DNA from: Cyanobium sp. WAJ14-Wanaka
GTDB lineage: Bacteria > Cyanobacteriota > Cyanobacteriia > PCC-6307 > Cyanobiaceae
NCBI RefSeq assembly: GCF_024345375.1
Contig: NZ_JAGQAZ010000001.1
Location: 620,001 to 684,000 of the forward strand
DNA length: 64,000 bases
Reading direction: 5' to 3'
Shown here: positions 1 through 10,736 of the stretch, in pieces
Position numbering within the stretch: position 1 is the stretch's first letter
Layout: each line of letters starts with the position of its first letter
Translations under genes and position numbers: made by a program
The notes under the pieces: model-generated
Seen by the model: only the letters and a program-made list of their open reading frames with translations
Told to the model about the DNA's origin: nothing
The model's database searches: none

Positions 1-3000
1 CGAAGTGATGCGGGCCTGGAAATCCGCCAAAGTGAGCGTGCTGAGGGCAGCGTTGACATCACCCACACAAAATTGAGGGCCAAGCCTGACAAAGCGGGTC
101 TGATCCTCAAAACGCACTAGGGCGACGACCGGGACCCTTGACCCCACCTCATCCTGGGGGGGCCGGTGCTGGTGCAGGCATTCGCGCAGCCGGTGCTGAA
201 TGGCGATGTCAGCGGCCTGGTCTGCTGGTAGCTCCACCATCAGCAGCTGGAGGTCATCGATGCTGCGGCAGTCATCGACAATCAACTGAACCCGCTCATC
301 GCGGCGGTCGACCGAGGCCCATACCAGCAGCCTGGAATCCACCATCAGGTGGTCGGCGAGACGGGCGTAGGACTTTGGAAACACCACGGCCTCGCAGCTG
401 CCGGTGAGATCTTCTAGCTGTAAAACAGCCATGCGATCGCCCTTGCGGGTGGTGACCTGGCGAATCTCCGGCACCATCACCACTGCGCTGACCTTCGACT
501 TATCCGCACATTCATCCAGGCTGCCCAGGGAAATCGGTGAAAGCAATTTCACCTGCTTGGCCAGCTGTTTGAGCGGGTGATCGGAGAGATAGAAGCCCAC
601 CAATTCCTTCTCGAGGCGCAACTTTTCAGTGGGGGGGTAATCACGAACCGGCGCCGCCTTGGGGGCAGTGCTCAGGTCGCCCACGACGCTGGTTGGGACG
701 CCGGAATCGGGGCCAGAGCTCAGCAAATCAAACAGATTGCCCTGACCGCTCGCCCGGTCCTTGGCCCGCGAACTAGCCCAATCAACCACCAAATCCAAAT
801 CGGCCATCAATTGGGCACGATTCGCACCAGGCTCAAGGCTGTCGAGGGCACCGGAGTGAATTAAGGCCTCCAGGGCCCGACGGTTTAATTGCTGGCCAGG
901 GATGCGATCACAAAGTTCTGCCAGGCACACAAAGGGGCCATCCGTCTGGCGGGCCTCAATCAGCTGGCGAATCGCCCCATCGCCCAAATTGCGCACGGCA
1001 GAAAGGCCAAAGAGAATTCGATCACCGACCGGGGTGAAGTCGATGCCGGAAGCATTCACATCCGGGGGCAACACCTCAATACCCATGGCATTGCAGTTTG
1101 CGATATAACGCTGAACCTTGTCACTGGCGCCCGCATTTACCGTGAGTAGGGCGGCCATGTAGGCCACTGGATAGTGGGCCTTTAGGTATGCGGTCTGATA
1201 GGTGACGGCACCGTAGGCAGTGGAGTGACTTTTGTTAAAACAATATTCTGCGAACAGAACCATTTGCTCAAAAAGTGACTCTGCCACCTGGGAATCCACA
1301 CCCCTTGCCGTAGCCCCGTCAACAAAGAGGCTCTGGTGTTTTTCCATCTCACTTTTCTTCTTCTTACCCATGGCCCGGCGCAAGAGATCCGCCTCGCCTA
1401 GGGAATAGCCAGCCAGGTCCTGGGCGATCCTCATGATCTGCTCTTGGTAGACCATGATTCCGTAGGTCTCTTGAAGAATTGGCTCCAACTTTGCGTGGGC
1501 AAATTCAATGCGCTCGCGGCCGTGCTTGCGGTTGATAAATTTGGGAATCAGACCCGCATCCAAGGGGCCAGGGCGGTAGAGAGCCAAAATCGAAGAGATA
1601 TCTTCGAGAGATGAGGGCTTGAGATCGCGCACGATCTGGCGCATGCCACTCGATTCCAACTGGAAAATACCCTCCAGATCACCCCTCGCCAAAAGCGCAT
1701 AGGTGCCTTCATCGTTTAGGGGAAGGGCATCAGGATCAACCCTTAAACCACTACTTTGCTCAACCAAATCGACTGTTTTGTCGATCATGGTGAGGTTTTT
1801 AAGGCCCAAAAAGTCCATTTTCAACAGGCCCATCGACTCCACATCTTCCATGAAGTATTGGGTGATCACCTGACCGTCGTTGTTGCGCTGGAGGGGCACC
1901 AGTTCATCTAGGGGCTCGGCTGCAATAACCACACCGGCTGCATGGACCCCGAAGGTCTTGTTGGTGCCCTCGATGCGCATGGCCATGTCAACCCAGCGGG
2001 TTACCTGGGGATCAGATTCATACTTTTCACGGAATTCAGGCGCAGGAGATTCTGCACCAATCATCTCCTTAAGTTTGGCGGGCTTACCGCGTACAACGGG
2101 AATCAACTTGGCAAGCCTGTCGGCGTCGCCATAGGGAATATCCAACACCCGCGCCACATCCTTGAGCACCGCCTTCGATGTCATCCGGTTAAAGGTGATA
2201 ATCTGGGCCACCTTTTTTTCGCCGTAGCGCTGGGTGACATAGTCGATAACCTCACCCCGCCGCTCGATACAGAAATCCGTATCAATATCAGGCATGGACT
2301 TGCGTTCCGGATTCAGGAAGCGCTCAAACAACAAACCATTCAGCACCGGATCGATGTTGGTAATGCCCAGGGCATAGGCCACCAGTGAACCGGCAGCAGA
2401 TCCCCGGCCAGGGCCCACGGGGATGCCACTTTCGCGGGCAAAGCGAATGTAATCCCAAACCACAAGGAAATAGGTGGGAAATCCCATCTGCTCCATCACC
2501 TGCAATTCAAATTGCAGGCGGCCGCCATAGGTAGTGTCAAAGGGCTGATCAGCTGCCAAACCCAGGCGATCACGAAGACCTAGCTCGGTAACCTCAGCTA
2601 GGTAACTAACCGGGGTGTGGCCGTCCGGAATTGGGAAATGGGGCATCTGGTAGCGACCAAGGATATCGTATTGCTCTACTTTTTCAGCCACCCTGACCGT
2701 ATTTGAAACCGCCTCTGCCACCACTTCTGGCTCGAGGTGATCACCAAATAGGGCCAACATTTGGGCCCCATCCTTGATGTATTCGGTGCCGGTATAACGC
2801 AACCTTTTCTCATCGCTAATCAGTTTGCCCGTGAGCACACACAACAGGGCGTCGTGGGCCTCCACATCATTGGCACTGAGGTAGTGGGCATCATTGGTGG
2901 CCACCAGGGAGATACCAAGTTCAGCCCCAATCTTGGCGATCTCCACGTTGACAATTCGATCCTCAAGCCCGCCATGGTCTTGGATTTCTAGGTAGAAATC

Positions 3001-3513
3001 ATTGCCAAACACATCCCGATACCAACTAGCCACCTCCCTAGCCACATCGGGCCTTCCCCTCAGGATTGCCTGGGGAATCTCACCACCGAGGCAGGCCGTG
3101 GACACAATTAGCCCTTCGCTGTATTGCTGAAGCAGTTGCTTGTCGATACAGGCCCGCGAAAAGATGCCCCTGCCACGCATGCCCCGCAGGTGGCTGATGC
3201 TGGTGAGCTTCACCAAATTGCGGTAGCCCTTGGCATTCTTAGCAAGAACCACCAGGTGGTAACGCCGCTCTTTTTTTTGCTGGGGATCATCGATGGAGCC
3301 ATTGATGACATACATCTCATTGCCGATGATCGGCTTGATGCCCGCCTTTGTGCAGAGCTTCAGCAGCTCAATGGCGCCGTACATCACGCCATGGTCCGTG
3401 AGGGCGAGGGCGGGCATGCCCAGGGCCACCGCGCGATCGACCATGGCCGGCAACTGGCTGGCCCCATCCAGCAGGCTGTAATCGCTGTGGTTGTGGAGGG
3501 GGACGAACGCCAA
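1..3513 (-). CDS. dnaE: DNA polymerase III subunit alpha, 3' end off window
   Basis: Replicative polymerase catalytic subunit. The N-terminus reads as the PHP domain ([18 protein letters not shown], then [14 protein letters not shown]). The palm motif PDIDTDF supplies D409 and D411, and [10 protein letters not shown] supplies D567, matching the three catalytic aspartates of the C-family. An OB-fold-like stretch ([20 protein letters not shown]) lies near the C-terminus. About 1171 codons are present, close to full length for cyanobacterial DnaE, so little is missing past base 1. The start shown is TTG at 3513, giving the family N-terminus [12 protein letters not shown] at 3540 in the same frame is an alternative and neither has a clear ribosome site. 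The split-intein site of other cyanobacteria (EY/CFN, Y757/C758) is uninterrupted. gatA lies just upstream on the same strand. Confidence 0.96.
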   Translation of the reverse strand, partial: MAFVPLHNHSDYSLLDGASQLPAMVDRAVALGMPALALTDHGVMYGAIELLKLCTKAGIKPIIGNEMYVINGSIDDPQQKKERRYHLVVLAKNAKGYRNLVKLTSISHLRGMRGRGIFSRACIDKQLLQQYSEGLIVSTACLGGEIPQAILRGRPDVAREVASWYRDVFGNDFYLEIQDHGGLEDRIVNVEIAKIGAELGISLVATNDAHYLSANDVEAHDALLCVLTGKLISDEKRLRYTGTEYIKDGAQMLALFGDHLEPEVVAEAVSNTVRVAEKVEQYDILGRYQMPHFPIPDGHTPVSYLAEVTELGLRDRLGLAADQPFDTTYGGRLQFELQVMEQMGFPTYFLVVWDYIRFARESGIPVGPGRGSAAGSLVAYALGITNIDPVLNGLLFERFLNPERKSMPDIDTDFCIERRGEVIDYVTQRYGEKKVAQIITFNRMTSKAVLKDVARVLDIPYGDADRLAKLIPVVRGKPAKLKEMIGAESPAPEFREKYESDPQVTRWVDMAMRIEGTNKTFGVHAAGVVIAAEPLDELVPLQRNNDGQVITQYFMEDVESMGLLKMDFLGLKNLTMIDKTVDLVEQSSGLRVDPDALPLNDEGTYALLARGDLEGIFQLESSGMRQIVRDLKPSSLEDISSILALYRPGPLDAGLIPKFINRKHGRERIEFAHAKLEPILQETYGIMVYQEQIMRIAQDLAGYSLGEADLLRRAMGKKKKSEMEKHQSLFVDGATARGVDSQVAESLFEQMVLFAEYCFNKSHSTAYGAVTYQTAYLKAHYPVAYMAALLTVNAGASDKVQRYIANCNAMGIEVLPPDVNASGIDFTPVGDRILFGLSAVRNLGDGAIRQLIEARQTDGPFVCLAELCDRIPGQQLNRRALEALIHSGALDSLEPGANRAQLMADLDLVVDWASSRAKDRASGQGNLFDLLSSGPDSGVPTSVVGDLSTAPKAAPVRDYPPTEKLRLEKELVGFYLSDHPLKQLAKQVKLLSPISLGSLDECADKSKVSAVVMVPEIRQVTTRKGDRMAVLQLEDLTGSCEAVVFPKSYARLADHLMVDSRLLVWASVDRRDERVQLIVDDCRSIDDLQLLMVELPADQAADIAIQHRLRECLHQHRPPQDEVGSRVPVVALVRFEDQTRFVRLGPQFCVGDVNAALSTLTLADFQARITS

Positions 3514-3628
3514 GGCGCAAGCTGCAAGTCGGTTGGGCACCAGGCTAAGGGGGCGACCCAATATCCAGTGTGCAAGCTGGCAAATCTGCTAAAAGCACGC
3601 CAGTGGTGGGGTCAGGCTCGCTTTGGGG

Positions 3629-5089
3629 CTAGGGCACCAGGGCAGCCTTGGGCCGTTGTGCCATCACCTTGGCCGCCAGCTCGTATTGGTGGGCAACCTG
3701 CAAAAGGCGCGGCTCCTCCAGCACTCCGGTGATCAGCTGCAAACCGATGGGCAGTCCCTGGGAATCAAAGCCACAGGGCAGGCTGATGGCCGGCAGCCCA
3801 GCCATGTTCGCGGGGATGGTGAGTAGGTCTGCCAGGTACATGGCGAGGGGGTCCTCGCTGTGGGCGCCAAAGCCAAAGGCGGTGGTGGGGGAGGTGGGGG
3901 TGAGCAACACATCAACAGCAGTGAAGGCTCGATCAAAATCCCGACGAATCAGGGTGCGCACCTGTTGGGCCTTCTTGTAATAGGCATCGACATAGCCGGC
4001 TGAGAGGGCGTAGGTGCCAATCAAAATGCGGCGCTGAACCTCATCTCCGAAGCCCTCGGCGCGGCTGAGGGCTGTCATTTCCGCCAAACTCTGGGCCTCG
4101 GCAGTTCGGTAGCCGTATTTGACCCCGTCATATCTGGCCAGGTTGGCGGAGGCCTCAGACGGGGCAATCACGTAGTAAGTCGCAATCCCATCGTTGAAAC
4201 GGGGGCAGCTGACATCAACCAGCTCACAGCCCAGGCTTTGCAACTGGTCGGCGGCAGCCAGCACGGAGGCCTTCACCTGGGGATCTAGCCCCTCTGCTTC
4301 GAAGCATTCCCGCACCAGCCCAACCCTCAGGCCCGAAACCGGCGTCTCCAGGCCAGCCGTGTAATCGGGGACCGGCGCCTTCAAGCAGGTGGAGTCACGG
4401 GGATCTTCCCCAGCAATCACCTGGAGTAGCTCGGCCGCATCGGCTACGGAGTGGCTGAAGGGGCCCACCTGGTCGAGGGAACTGGCGAAGGCCACCAGCC
4501 CGTAACGGCTTACCCGGCCATAGGTGGGCTTGAGGCCCACAACACCGCAGAAGGCCGCTGGTTGACGGATCGATCCCCCGGTGTCGGAGCCCAGGGCCCC
4601 CATACATTCGCCGGCGGCTACGGCTGCGGCGCTACCGCCCGAGCTCCCCCCGGGCACCTTTTCCGGATTCCAGGGGTTGCGGCTGGGGCCAAAGGCCGAG
4701 GTCTCGGTGGAGCTGCCCATGGCGAACTCATCGAGGTTGGTTTTCCCCAATAAAACCGCACCTGAGCGCCAAAGACGCTCGGTGACAGTGGACTCATAGG
4801 GGGCAACAAAATGCTCCAGCATCCGGCTGGAGCAGGTGGTGCGGATGCCCTGGGTGCAGAGGTTGTCCTTGATGGCAAGGGGGATCCCAGCCAAGGGAGG
4901 AAGGGACTCCCCCGCTGAGCGCGCGCCATCAATGCGATCGGCATCGGCTCGGGCCCGTTCCGCCGTAACCTCCAAGAAGGCATGGACAGTGGGATCCACC
5001 GACTCGATGCGGGCCAGGTATTGGTCAGTTAGCTCTCGGGCGGAGACTTCGCCCTTAGCCAATTGCTGACGCCATTCGGCGATCCCCAT
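3629..5089 (-). CDS. gatA: Asp-tRNA(Asn)/Glu-tRNA(Gln) amidotransferase subunit A
   Basis: Glutaminase subunit of the GatCAB transamidosome, which releases ammonia from glutamine to convert Glu-tRNA(Gln) to Gln-tRNA(Gln). The 486-residue length is normal. Amidase-signature residues are visible: K74 in LAIKDNL, S149 in [15 protein letters not shown] and S173 in [12 protein letters not shown], which form the Ser-cisSer-Lys triad known for this family. The start is ATG ([16 protein letters not shown]). It is followed by dnaE after about 115 bases and preceded by a DUF1816 gene after 30 bases on the same strand. gatB and gatC are not in the window. Confidence 0.97.
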   Translation of the reverse strand: MGIAEWRQQLAKGEVSARELTDQYLARIESVDPTVHAFLEVTAERARADADRIDGARSAGESLPPLAGIPLAIKDNLCTQGIRTTCSSRMLEHFVAPYESTVTERLWRSGAVLLGKTNLDEFAMGSSTETSAFGPSRNPWNPEKVPGGSSGGSAAAVAAGECMGALGSDTGGSIRQPAAFCGVVGLKPTYGRVSRYGLVAFASSLDQVGPFSHSVADAAELLQVIAGEDPRDSTCLKAPVPDYTAGLETPVSGLRVGLVRECFEAEGLDPQVKASVLAAADQLQSLGCELVDVSCPRFNDGIATYYVIAPSEASANLARYDGVKYGYRTAEAQSLAEMTALSRAEGFGDEVQRRILIGTYALSAGYVDAYYKKAQQVRTLIRRDFDRAFTAVDVLLTPTSPTTAFGFGAHSEDPLAMYLADLLTIPANMAGLPAISLPCGFDSQGLPIGLQLITGVLEEPRLLQVAHQYELAAKVMAQRPKAALVP

Positions 5090-5119
5090 CCAGCTTCAAA
5101 CCAGGTGAACTGGACGCTA

Positions 5120-5359
5120 TCAGCCGGGCTCGGTGAGCGGCTCGCTGCGGCGCTGACGAACCACGGTGTATTCCAGTTGGCCAGGGGCTTCAGCGCGCAG
5201 ATCGCTGAGGAAAGCAACCAGGTTGCTCTCCAGGGTGCTGCGGCTCAGAAAGGGTCCGAACCAGTAAATGACATCAGGGGACTTGGTTTCGACCCGCGCC
5301 CACCATGCCAAACCCAAACCATTGGCGCAGCTCCGTGCGGGCCAAAGTAGGGGGTTCAT
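5120..5359 (-). CDS. DUF1816 domain protein, small cyanobacterial
   Basis: A 79-residue protein. The core WWARVETKSPDVIYWFGPF followed by a short helix (LVAFLSDLRAEAPGQLEYTVV) fits the DUF1816 family as I recall it, a cyanobacterial family of about 80-100 residues sometimes linked to phycobilisome-related proteins. The function is unknown. There is no signal peptide or membrane segment. It sits between rlmB and gatA in the same direction, 73 bases after rlmB and 30 before gatA, so it may share a transcript with gatA. Confidence 0.75.
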   Translation of the reverse strand: MNPLLWPARSCANGLGLAWWARVETKSPDVIYWFGPFLSRSTLESNLVAFLSDLRAEAPGQLEYTVVRQRRSEPLTEPG

Positions 5360-5432
5360 GGACCAAGGGCGATTAACTATCCATTCTGCCCGGAGGACCC
5401 ACCCAAAATCGCCCAGGTGCTCAAAGCTGGAT

Positions 5433-7151
5433 CTAGGGCTGGGTCGCCTCGATGGAGTTCTGGCCCTCCAAAGTGTCTAGATACGCCATCTCATCGAGAT
5501 TCGCCTCGGCCAGCAAATCGCTAGGGGATGAAAAATCTTTATGTTCCTGGCCATCTGCCTCCGCCTTTGAAGGCAGCTGGGGCCTGACGATGCGGGGGGC
5601 TGGCTGGGAACCACTAAGGCCCTTCATCCAGCCGCGGCGGGCAACCTCGTACAGCAATAGGGCGGTCGCCACGGAGGCATTGAGACTGGGGGTGGCTCCT
5701 CGCAATGGAATTCGCACCAACTGGTCGCAATTGCGGCGGGTAAGCATCGAGAGCCCATCACCCTCCGAACCAGTCACGATCACAAGGGGCCCCTCCAGGT
5801 CAGCCTCCTCCAGGCTCACAGTGCCCTCTGAGGCCAATCCCACGACCCTGTACCCCTCTTGCTTTAGGGCATCAAGGGCACGGTTCAAATTGACAACCCG
5901 GGCAACGGGAAGGTGTTCGAGGGCGCCGGCAGCCACCTTGGCCACCGAACCGGTTAGGCCGGCACTGCGCCGCTGGGGCAGGACCAGGCCATGGGCGCCG
6001 AGCGCCTCGGCGCTGCGCACGATGGCGCCAAGGTTATGGGGATCCGTCAGACCATCAGCGGCCATCAGCAGGGGAGCTTCGCCCAGGTCAGCACAGCCCT
6101 CCATAAGGGTTCGCAGATCGAGGGTTTCAGCAGCTGCAGTCTGGAGGGAGATGCCCTGGTGCACCGCTCCGCCCGTGAGCTGGCCTAGGCGGGCCCAGGT
6201 GACCTCCTCGACCAGAACGCCAGAGGACTTGGCCTCGCGCAAGAGCTGTAAAAACTTCGGACTAAAGCGCATCTCCGGCGTACACCAGATGCGATGGATC
6301 GGACGGCCACTCTCTAGAGCCGCCAGGGCCGAATGCCTACCCCAGACAAGATCGGGTGCGGACTCGGGTCCGTGCCGCTCCGACTCACCGGAGCTGGGAA
6401 CGGAATCGGCCTCAATAATTAGTGGCCTAGGGCGGAAGGGCTCTCGAGCCTGAAAACGGCCCTGGCGATCTGGGCGACCCTGGCGCTCCGTGCGACCCTG
6501 GCGCTCCGGGCGGCCCTGACGATCTGGGCGATCACGGCCATCGAAGCTTGGCCTGGCAGCGCCCCTGTAACGGCCCACATCGGGGCGGCCCGCGGGGGGC
6601 CTAGGCGTAAAGGGTCGGGCCGGATTGGGCCTGTCTGAATTGCTTCGATCTGAATTGGGCCGAGCTGCATTCGTCCGACCTGAAGTTGGCCGACCTGCAT
6701 TGGGCCGGTCGCCGTAGGGCCTGTCTTCAAATCGGCGGCCCCCAGCCCGACCACGGTCGCCAGTGGAGCGGTCGTTGCTGGAGCGGTCGTAACTGGAACG
6801 GTCTGAACTAGGGCGATCGGAGCCACTGCGATCAGGACGTTTGCCGTCAAAGCGTCTCTCTCCGTAGGCCTTGCCCTCGTAGCGGGGGCGATCCCCCCTG
6901 GGGAAACGGTCGGTGAAGGAGCGCTCCTCCCTGCTGCCCCCTCGACTATCCGGACGGCTATCTGAACGAGTACCCGGACGACTGTCTGGGCGCCTATCAG
7001 GCCTGCGGTCGGGCCTGCCCTCCGGTCTGCCCTCAGATCGACTTTCGGCCCGCCGGGGGGCCCCATCTCGCGAGCCCCCATCCTTGCCGCGACTCCATTC
7101 AGGCTTGGGGCCACTGAAACGGGAGGGGCGGCTATCAAAACGTGGGCTCAT
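5433..7151 (-). CDS. rlmB: TrmH/SpoU-family 23S rRNA 2'-O-methyltransferase with long Arg-rich N-terminal extension
   Basis: The C-terminal 300 residues are an RlmB-type SPOUT methyltransferase (2'-O-methylation of G2251 in 23S rRNA in E. coli). The substrate-binding domain begins at DLVWGRHSALAALE (about residue 267). The knot motifs NLGAIVRSAEALG, VTGSEGDGLS and IPLRGATPSLNASVATALLL follow. Residues 1-265 are low complexity, almost entirely Arg, Asp, Ser, Gly and Pro, with degenerate units such as GRPDRRPDSR and ERQGRTERQGRPDRQGR; the gene therefore codes for 572 residues against about 250 for typical RlmB. The extension is probably disordered and RNA binding (inference). Mini-RNase III, another 23S rRNA factor, ends 18 bases upstream on the same strand. 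The exact target nucleotide is inferred from family only. Confidence 0.9.
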   Translation of the reverse strand: MSPRFDSRPSRFSGPKPEWSRGKDGGSRDGAPRRAESRSEGRPEGRPDRRPDRRPDSRPGTRSDSRPDSRGGSREERSFTDRFPRGDRPRYEGKAYGERRFDGKRPDRSGSDRPSSDRSSYDRSSNDRSTGDRGRAGGRRFEDRPYGDRPNAGRPTSGRTNAARPNSDRSNSDRPNPARPFTPRPPAGRPDVGRYRGAARPSFDGRDRPDRQGRPERQGRTERQGRPDRQGRFQAREPFRPRPLIIEADSVPSSGESERHGPESAPDLVWGRHSALAALESGRPIHRIWCTPEMRFSPKFLQLLREAKSSGVLVEEVTWARLGQLTGGAVHQGISLQTAAAETLDLRTLMEGCADLGEAPLLMAADGLTDPHNLGAIVRSAEALGAHGLVLPQRRSAGLTGSVAKVAAGALEHLPVARVVNLNRALDALKQEGYRVVGLASEGTVSLEEADLEGPLVIVTGSEGDGLSMLTRRNCDQLVRIPLRGATPSLNASVATALLLYEVARRGWMKGLSGSQPAPRIVRPQLPSKAEADGQEHKDFSSPSDLLAEANLDEMAYLDTLEGQNSIEATQP

Positions 7152-7169
7152 GGCAAATCGAGACAGAGG

Positions 7170-7607
7170 TTATGGATCGTTCTCCTTCAAGTGATCTAGC
7201 AGCTCGGCCAACCGGGCTGGCTGATGAAGGAATAGCCAGCCCAGCAAGGTCTCCAAACCAGTGGCAGCTCCGTAGGCCCCTGGATCGCCATTGCGGGGAC
7301 CTCGGCCGGCCCGATTTCGCCCCCTGCGCACCAGATCCTTCTCGGGGTCGGAAAGGAAGCAAGCCAACCGCTCCAGCACAAGGGCCTGGGCAGAAGCCTT
7401 GACCTCCAGCACCACCGCGGCATGGGCGTGCTGGGCCTTTGTGGGGGTTCGGCAACGCTGCAACCGCTGGTGCAATTCCCAAACCGCATCGCCAAGCCAG
7501 GCCAGCTGAAGGGGCCCTAGCTCGCCTTGGGAAGCAAGGGCTTCACGCCCCATAAGCCAATCCGTAGAAACGGATCCGGCTGGGGAATCAGGCGGCGAGC
7601 TGACCAA
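7170..7607 (-). CDS. mrnC: Mini-ribonuclease III
   Basis: An RNase III-like protein lacking the double-stranded RNA-binding domain, which in Bacillus matures the ends of 23S rRNA. The sequence shows LGPLQLAWLGDAVWELHQR with the catalytic acidic residues, then the family signature LVRRGRNRAGRGPRNGD and a C-terminal LETLLGWLFLHQPARL helix. At 145 residues from TTG 7607 it overlaps the 3' end of the STAS gene by 20 bases; ATG 7553 would give 127 residues without overlap and is equally plausible. Its adjacency to rlmB suggests a shared role in 23S rRNA maturation. Confidence 0.9.
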   Translation of the reverse strand: MVSSPPDSPAGSVSTDWLMGREALASQGELGPLQLAWLGDAVWELHQRLQRCRTPTKAQHAHAAVVLEVKASAQALVLERLACFLSDPEKDLVRRGRNRAGRGPRNGDPGAYGAATGLETLLGWLFLHQPARLAELLDHLKENDP

Positions 7608-8016
7608 GGGCCGTGTCGAGATCGGGCTGGAGATGCAGGAACTCTTCCAGGCGGACCAATTTCACCGTCTGGGCAACCCGGGTATTGCCCACAACAACAA
7701 ACTGCTGCTTTTCGCCATTGCATTGCTTGGCCAATTGCACCAGGGCCCCCAGGCCCGAGGAATCGATGAAATCGATATGGCTCAAATCAAGCAGCATCGG
7801 CATGGCCGCAATGCGGTGGGTGGCCACAAAATCTCCAAACTGCTTGTCGGAATAGGCATCAAGCTGGCCCGTAAAGCGAAACAGCTGACAGGTGGCCTGC
7901 TGCTCGAAACCTCCCCTGAGGGAAACCGTCAGTCGTTGCAGGTCGTTGATCGCTCCCTCTCCGAAATTTGCACTGGGGCGAAGTGTAGGGAGCAAATTTG
8001 AAGCTGCAGGCCCCAC
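7588..8016 (-). CDS. STAS-domain protein (anti-sigma factor antagonist type)
   Basis: A 142-residue protein. After an unconserved N-terminal 28 residues there is one STAS domain: a beta strand (ATCQLFRFTGQLDAYS), then LLDLSHIDFIDSSGLGALVQL and a C-terminal strand-helix. DSSGLGAL carries S86/S87 at the position phosphorylated in SpoIIAA-type antagonists. No partner kinase or sigma factor lies nearby, so a partner-switch role is inference. GTG 8016 begins 2 bases after the carA stop; an internal start would also keep the domain intact. It is the third gene of a trpD-carA-STAS-mrnC-rlmB run. Confidence 0.85.
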   Translation of the reverse strand: MGPAASNLLPTLRPSANFGEGAINDLQRLTVSLRGGFEQQATCQLFRFTGQLDAYSDKQFGDFVATHRIAAMPMLLDLSHIDFIDSSGLGALVQLAKQCNGEKQQFVVVGNTRVAQTVKLVRLEEFLHLQPDLDTALGQLAA

Positions 8017-8018
8017 TC

Positions 8019-9188
8019 CTACCGACGCTGGGCCATCAGGTCGACAAAACGACTGAAATGGTGGTCGGCGTCGTGGGGGCCAGGGCTGGCCTCCGGGTGG
8101 TACTGGACCCCAAATACCGGTTGCTCTCGCATCGCCAGGGCTGCCACCGTGCGGTCATTGAGGTTTAGGTGGGTGATGGTGACCCGATCAGCGTCCAGGG
8201 AGCTTGGCTCCAGGGCAAAACCATGGTTTTGGCTCGTAATCTCCACCTGCCCCGGGCTACCGCAGGGGTGGTTCAAGCCGCGATGGCCGTAGCCGAGCTT
8301 GAAGGTGGTTCCGCCCAGGGCCAATCCCAGGATTTGGTGGCCCAGGCAGATGCCAAAAACGGGGAGGTTGGGCTGAAGCAGCAAACCCTTCGCCAGGGCA
8401 ATGCCTCCATGGACGGCAGCTGGATCCCCGGGCCCATTTGAGAGGAATACCCCCTCGGGCCCGCAGGCCAGAACCTGCTCCAAGCTGCTGGCGGCAGGCA
8501 AAACAGTGACTTCACAGCCATGGGCCACGAGCCGCTCGAGGATGGCCCGCTTGATGCCGAAATCAATGGCCACCACCTTGTAGGGCGTGGCTGGCTGGCT
8601 TTGGTGGCGGGCATCAAAGGCGGCCGCACAGGGCTTTGTCCAGTGATAGGGCTGGCCAGTGCTGACCTGCTCCGCCAGGTTGAGTCCGGCCATTGAAGGC
8701 GCTGAACGCACCCTCTCCAGCAGGGTGGCAGCAGGGGTGCCATCACTACTGATGGCACCATTTATGGCCCCGCCATCACGCAGGTGCCTAACCAGGGCCC
8801 GGGTGTCAACGCCATGGATACCCACAACTCCATGGCTAGTCAGCCACTGGGGCAGGTCACCCTCAGCACGCCAGTTACTGACGCTTGGCGAAATTTGCCT
8901 GGCAATTACCCCCCGCACATGGGGCCTGTCCGCCTCCTGGTCAACGGAATTGACCCCTGTGTTGCCTAGCTCCGGATAGGTGAAGGTGACCAGCTGCCCC
9001 GAATAGCTGGGGTCAGTCATCACCTCCTGGTAACCGGTCATGCCGGTGTTGAAAACCACTTCACCGATGGCCGTACCGGTGGCACCAAACGCCTCACCGC
9101 GCAACACGGTGCCGTCGGCCAACACCAACAGGGCCGTAGCTGGGGGCTCACTCACTGGTGCTGGGATGGGACGCAGATCACCAATCAT
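8019..9188 (-). CDS. carA: Carbamoyl-phosphate synthase small subunit
   Basis: Glutaminase subunit of carbamoyl-phosphate synthase, supplying ammonia for arginine and pyrimidine synthesis. The N-terminal CPSase domain ([33 protein letters not shown]) precedes a class I glutamine amidotransferase domain with nucleophile C281 in [16 protein letters not shown] and H364/E366 in [12 protein letters not shown]. Length 389 is normal. Its ATG overlaps the trpD stop by 4 bases (ATGA), pointing to translational coupling. carB is not in the window. Confidence 0.97.
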   Translation of the reverse strand: MIGDLRPIPAPVSEPPATALLVLADGTVLRGEAFGATGTAIGEVVFNTGMTGYQEVMTDPSYSGQLVTFTYPELGNTGVNSVDQEADRPHVRGVIARQISPSVSNWRAEGDLPQWLTSHGVVGIHGVDTRALVRHLRDGGAINGAISSDGTPAATLLERVRSAPSMAGLNLAEQVSTGQPYHWTKPCAAAFDARHQSQPATPYKVVAIDFGIKRAILERLVAHGCEVTVLPAASSLEQVLACGPEGVFLSNGPGDPAAVHGGIALAKGLLLQPNLPVFGICLGHQILGLALGGTTFKLGYGHRGLNHPCGSPGQVEITSQNHGFALEPSSLDADRVTITHLNLNDRTVAALAMREQPVFGVQYHPEASPGPHDADHHFSRFVDLMAQRR

Positions 9189-10228
9189 CCCGCAGAGGCA
9201 GCGGGCAGGGCCTGGCGCAGGGCCAGCAGCTTTTGCCAGCCCGCACCGTTCTTGAGGGCCTGCTGGGCGATAGGAAGTGCTGCCGCCACGCTGTCTGCCA
9301 AACCAGCCGCCCAGAGAACCAGCGCGGCGTTGATGGCTACTACGTCGGTCTGGGCCTGGCTGCCATTGCCCATCAATACGGCCGTCAGGATCGCCGAATT
9401 TTCAGCCAGATCACCGCCAGCCAGGGCGCTAATGGGGGCCCTGGCCAGACCCAGGGCCTGGGGATCCAGCTGCTCTGAGCGCACCTGCCCCCCCTCCACA
9501 AGGCGCAGTTGGTTGATACCCGAGAGGGAGGCCTCATCGAGTCCGCCATCACCGAAAACCACCACGGCCCGTTCCAGACCCAGCAGGGCAAGGGCTTCTG
9601 CCATCGGATCCAGCAGGTCGGCCCGGGCCACCCCCAGCACCTGCCGTTCGGGCCGAAGCGGATTCACCAAGGGCCCCACCAGGTTGAAAACCGTACGGAT
9701 CCCCAGGGTCCTGCGCAGGGATGCCAACCCCACCAGGGCTTGATGCCACCCGGGGGCAAATAGGAAGGTGACGCCCACATCTGGCAGGGCCGCAACCACA
9801 TCTGCCTGGGGGGCCTGCAGGTTGATGCCCAGGGCCTCGAGCACGTCGGCCGAGCCAACCCTGCCGCTGGCACTGCGATTTCCCGCCTTTGCCACTGCGG
9901 CTCCGCAGGCCGCCGCCACAAAGGCCACTGCAGTCGAAATATTGAAGCTGTCGGCACCATCGCCGCCCGTGCCGCAGGTATCCACCAGGGCCATGGGGGG
10001 GCGGCCAGCGGGGATGGGGCAGGCCTGGCGCAGCACCTGGGCCATGGCGGCCAACTCCGCACCGGTCGCCCCCTTTGCGCGCAAGGCAGCCAGCAGGGCT
10101 CCGGTCAAAATCGGCTCAATCTGCTGATCAAGCCAGCCCTGCATCAGGGCTGTGGCCTCGGCGGTGTCTAGGTCATCACCTTCTAATAATTGATTGAGCA
10201 GAGGGGACCAAGCCGGGGTGGTTGCCAT
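9185..10228 (-). CDS. trpD: Anthranilate phosphoribosyltransferase
   Basis: Transfers phosphoribosyl from PRPP to anthranilate, the second step of tryptophan synthesis. The motif [17 protein letters not shown] is the PRPP-binding signature; [21 protein letters not shown] and the domain-closing motifs [11 protein letters not shown] and [15 protein letters not shown] follow. About 347 residues from ATG 10228; TTG 10234 is two codons upstream. It is the first gene of an operon with carA. No other trp gene is nearby, the usual scattered arrangement in cyanobacteria. Confidence 0.97.
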   Translation of the reverse strand: MATTPAWSPLLNQLLEGDDLDTAEATALMQGWLDQQIEPILTGALLAALRAKGATGAELAAMAQVLRQACPIPAGRPPMALVDTCGTGGDGADSFNISTAVAFVAAACGAAVAKAGNRSASGRVGSADVLEALGINLQAPQADVVAALPDVGVTFLFAPGWHQALVGLASLRRTLGIRTVFNLVGPLVNPLRPERQVLGVARADLLDPMAEALALLGLERAVVVFGDGGLDEASLSGINQLRLVEGGQVRSEQLDPQALGLARAPISALAGGDLAENSAILTAVLMGNGSQAQTDVVAINAALVLWAAGLADSVAAALPIAQQALKNGAGWQKLLALRQALPAASAG

Positions 10229-10271
10229 AGCCAATGAGGAGGTTGCCTAGGGGTTACCTAAAATTTGCCAG

Positions 10272-10301
10272 AAAAAAGCCCGGGTGCAGAGCACGCCGGG
10301 C
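10272..10301 (-). terminator. Rho-independent terminator after the DUF3288 gene
   Basis: On the minus strand a GC-rich stem (GCCCGG pairing with CCGGGC, extended by GTGC/GCAC around a TCT loop with one bulged C) is followed directly by six T. It lies between the end of the DUF3288 gene (10382) and the start of trpD (10228), so it should stop transcription from 10699 and separate it from the trpD-carA operon. Confidence 0.8.
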
Positions 10302-10381
10302 CGGGTGATGGGGACAACTCCACTATTACCCGAAGAGGGCAAATTTGGCGATGTCTGGGGACGCTTTTTTGAAAAATTTCC

Positions 10382-10699
10382 CTAGGAACCCTCCTGATCA
10401 GAGGTGTCAAAACCCGATCCCACCGCCTCCGCAGGCGCGGTGAGGCCCATCGCATGGGGCCGGAATCCAGCGGCCCAGATGGCCCTGGTTTGGCTGTGCA
10501 ACGACTCCCGATTGAGCCCCCAAAGCCGCAGGGTTTTTGCCAGGTCCTCCTGGAGGTCTCTGGCGCCTGGGAAGCCCTCGTAGCGCATTAGCAACCTGGC
10601 CGCATCCACCAGATGCTCATCGGCCGGAGACTCGACCGCCAGCAAACGATCCACCAGATCGCGGTCCTTTGCGTATAGGGGGTGGCTTTGCTCAGGCAT
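10382..10699 (-). CDS. DUF3288 family protein
   Basis: A 105-residue soluble protein. The pattern HPLYAKDRDLVDRLL, then MRYEGFPGARDLQEDLAK and WGLNRESLHSQTRAIW agrees with the cyanobacterial DUF3288 family as I remember it (about 90-110 residues). The function is unknown. The C-terminal 20 residues (PAEAVGSGFDTSDQEGS) look disordered. It starts 37 bases from the divergent ABC exporter gene, so the two promoters must overlap, and ends before a strong terminator. Confidence 0.75.
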   Translation of the reverse strand: MPEQSHPLYAKDRDLVDRLLAVESPADEHLVDAARLLMRYEGFPGARDLQEDLAKTLRLWGLNRESLHSQTRAIWAAGFRPHAMGLTAPAEAVGSGFDTSDQEGS

Positions 10700-10736
10700 C
10701 GCTGCAGGGGATTCGGATCCCTAGGTTGGCCCCAGT

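Noticed and set aside
433-440. HIP1-type octamer GCGATCGC
   Set aside because: HIP1 is frequent in many cyanobacteria, but only isolated copies are seen here, so no special feature is claimed.
5452-6453. 333-codon plus-strand frame opposite rlmB
   Set aside because: rlmB motifs are in the minus frame; the antisense frame is Arg/Ser-rich and starts within the rlmB 3' part.
6419-7138. Second minus-strand frame within the rlmB extension
   Set aside because: It is a shifted reading of the repetitive Arg-rich region and lacks a domain.
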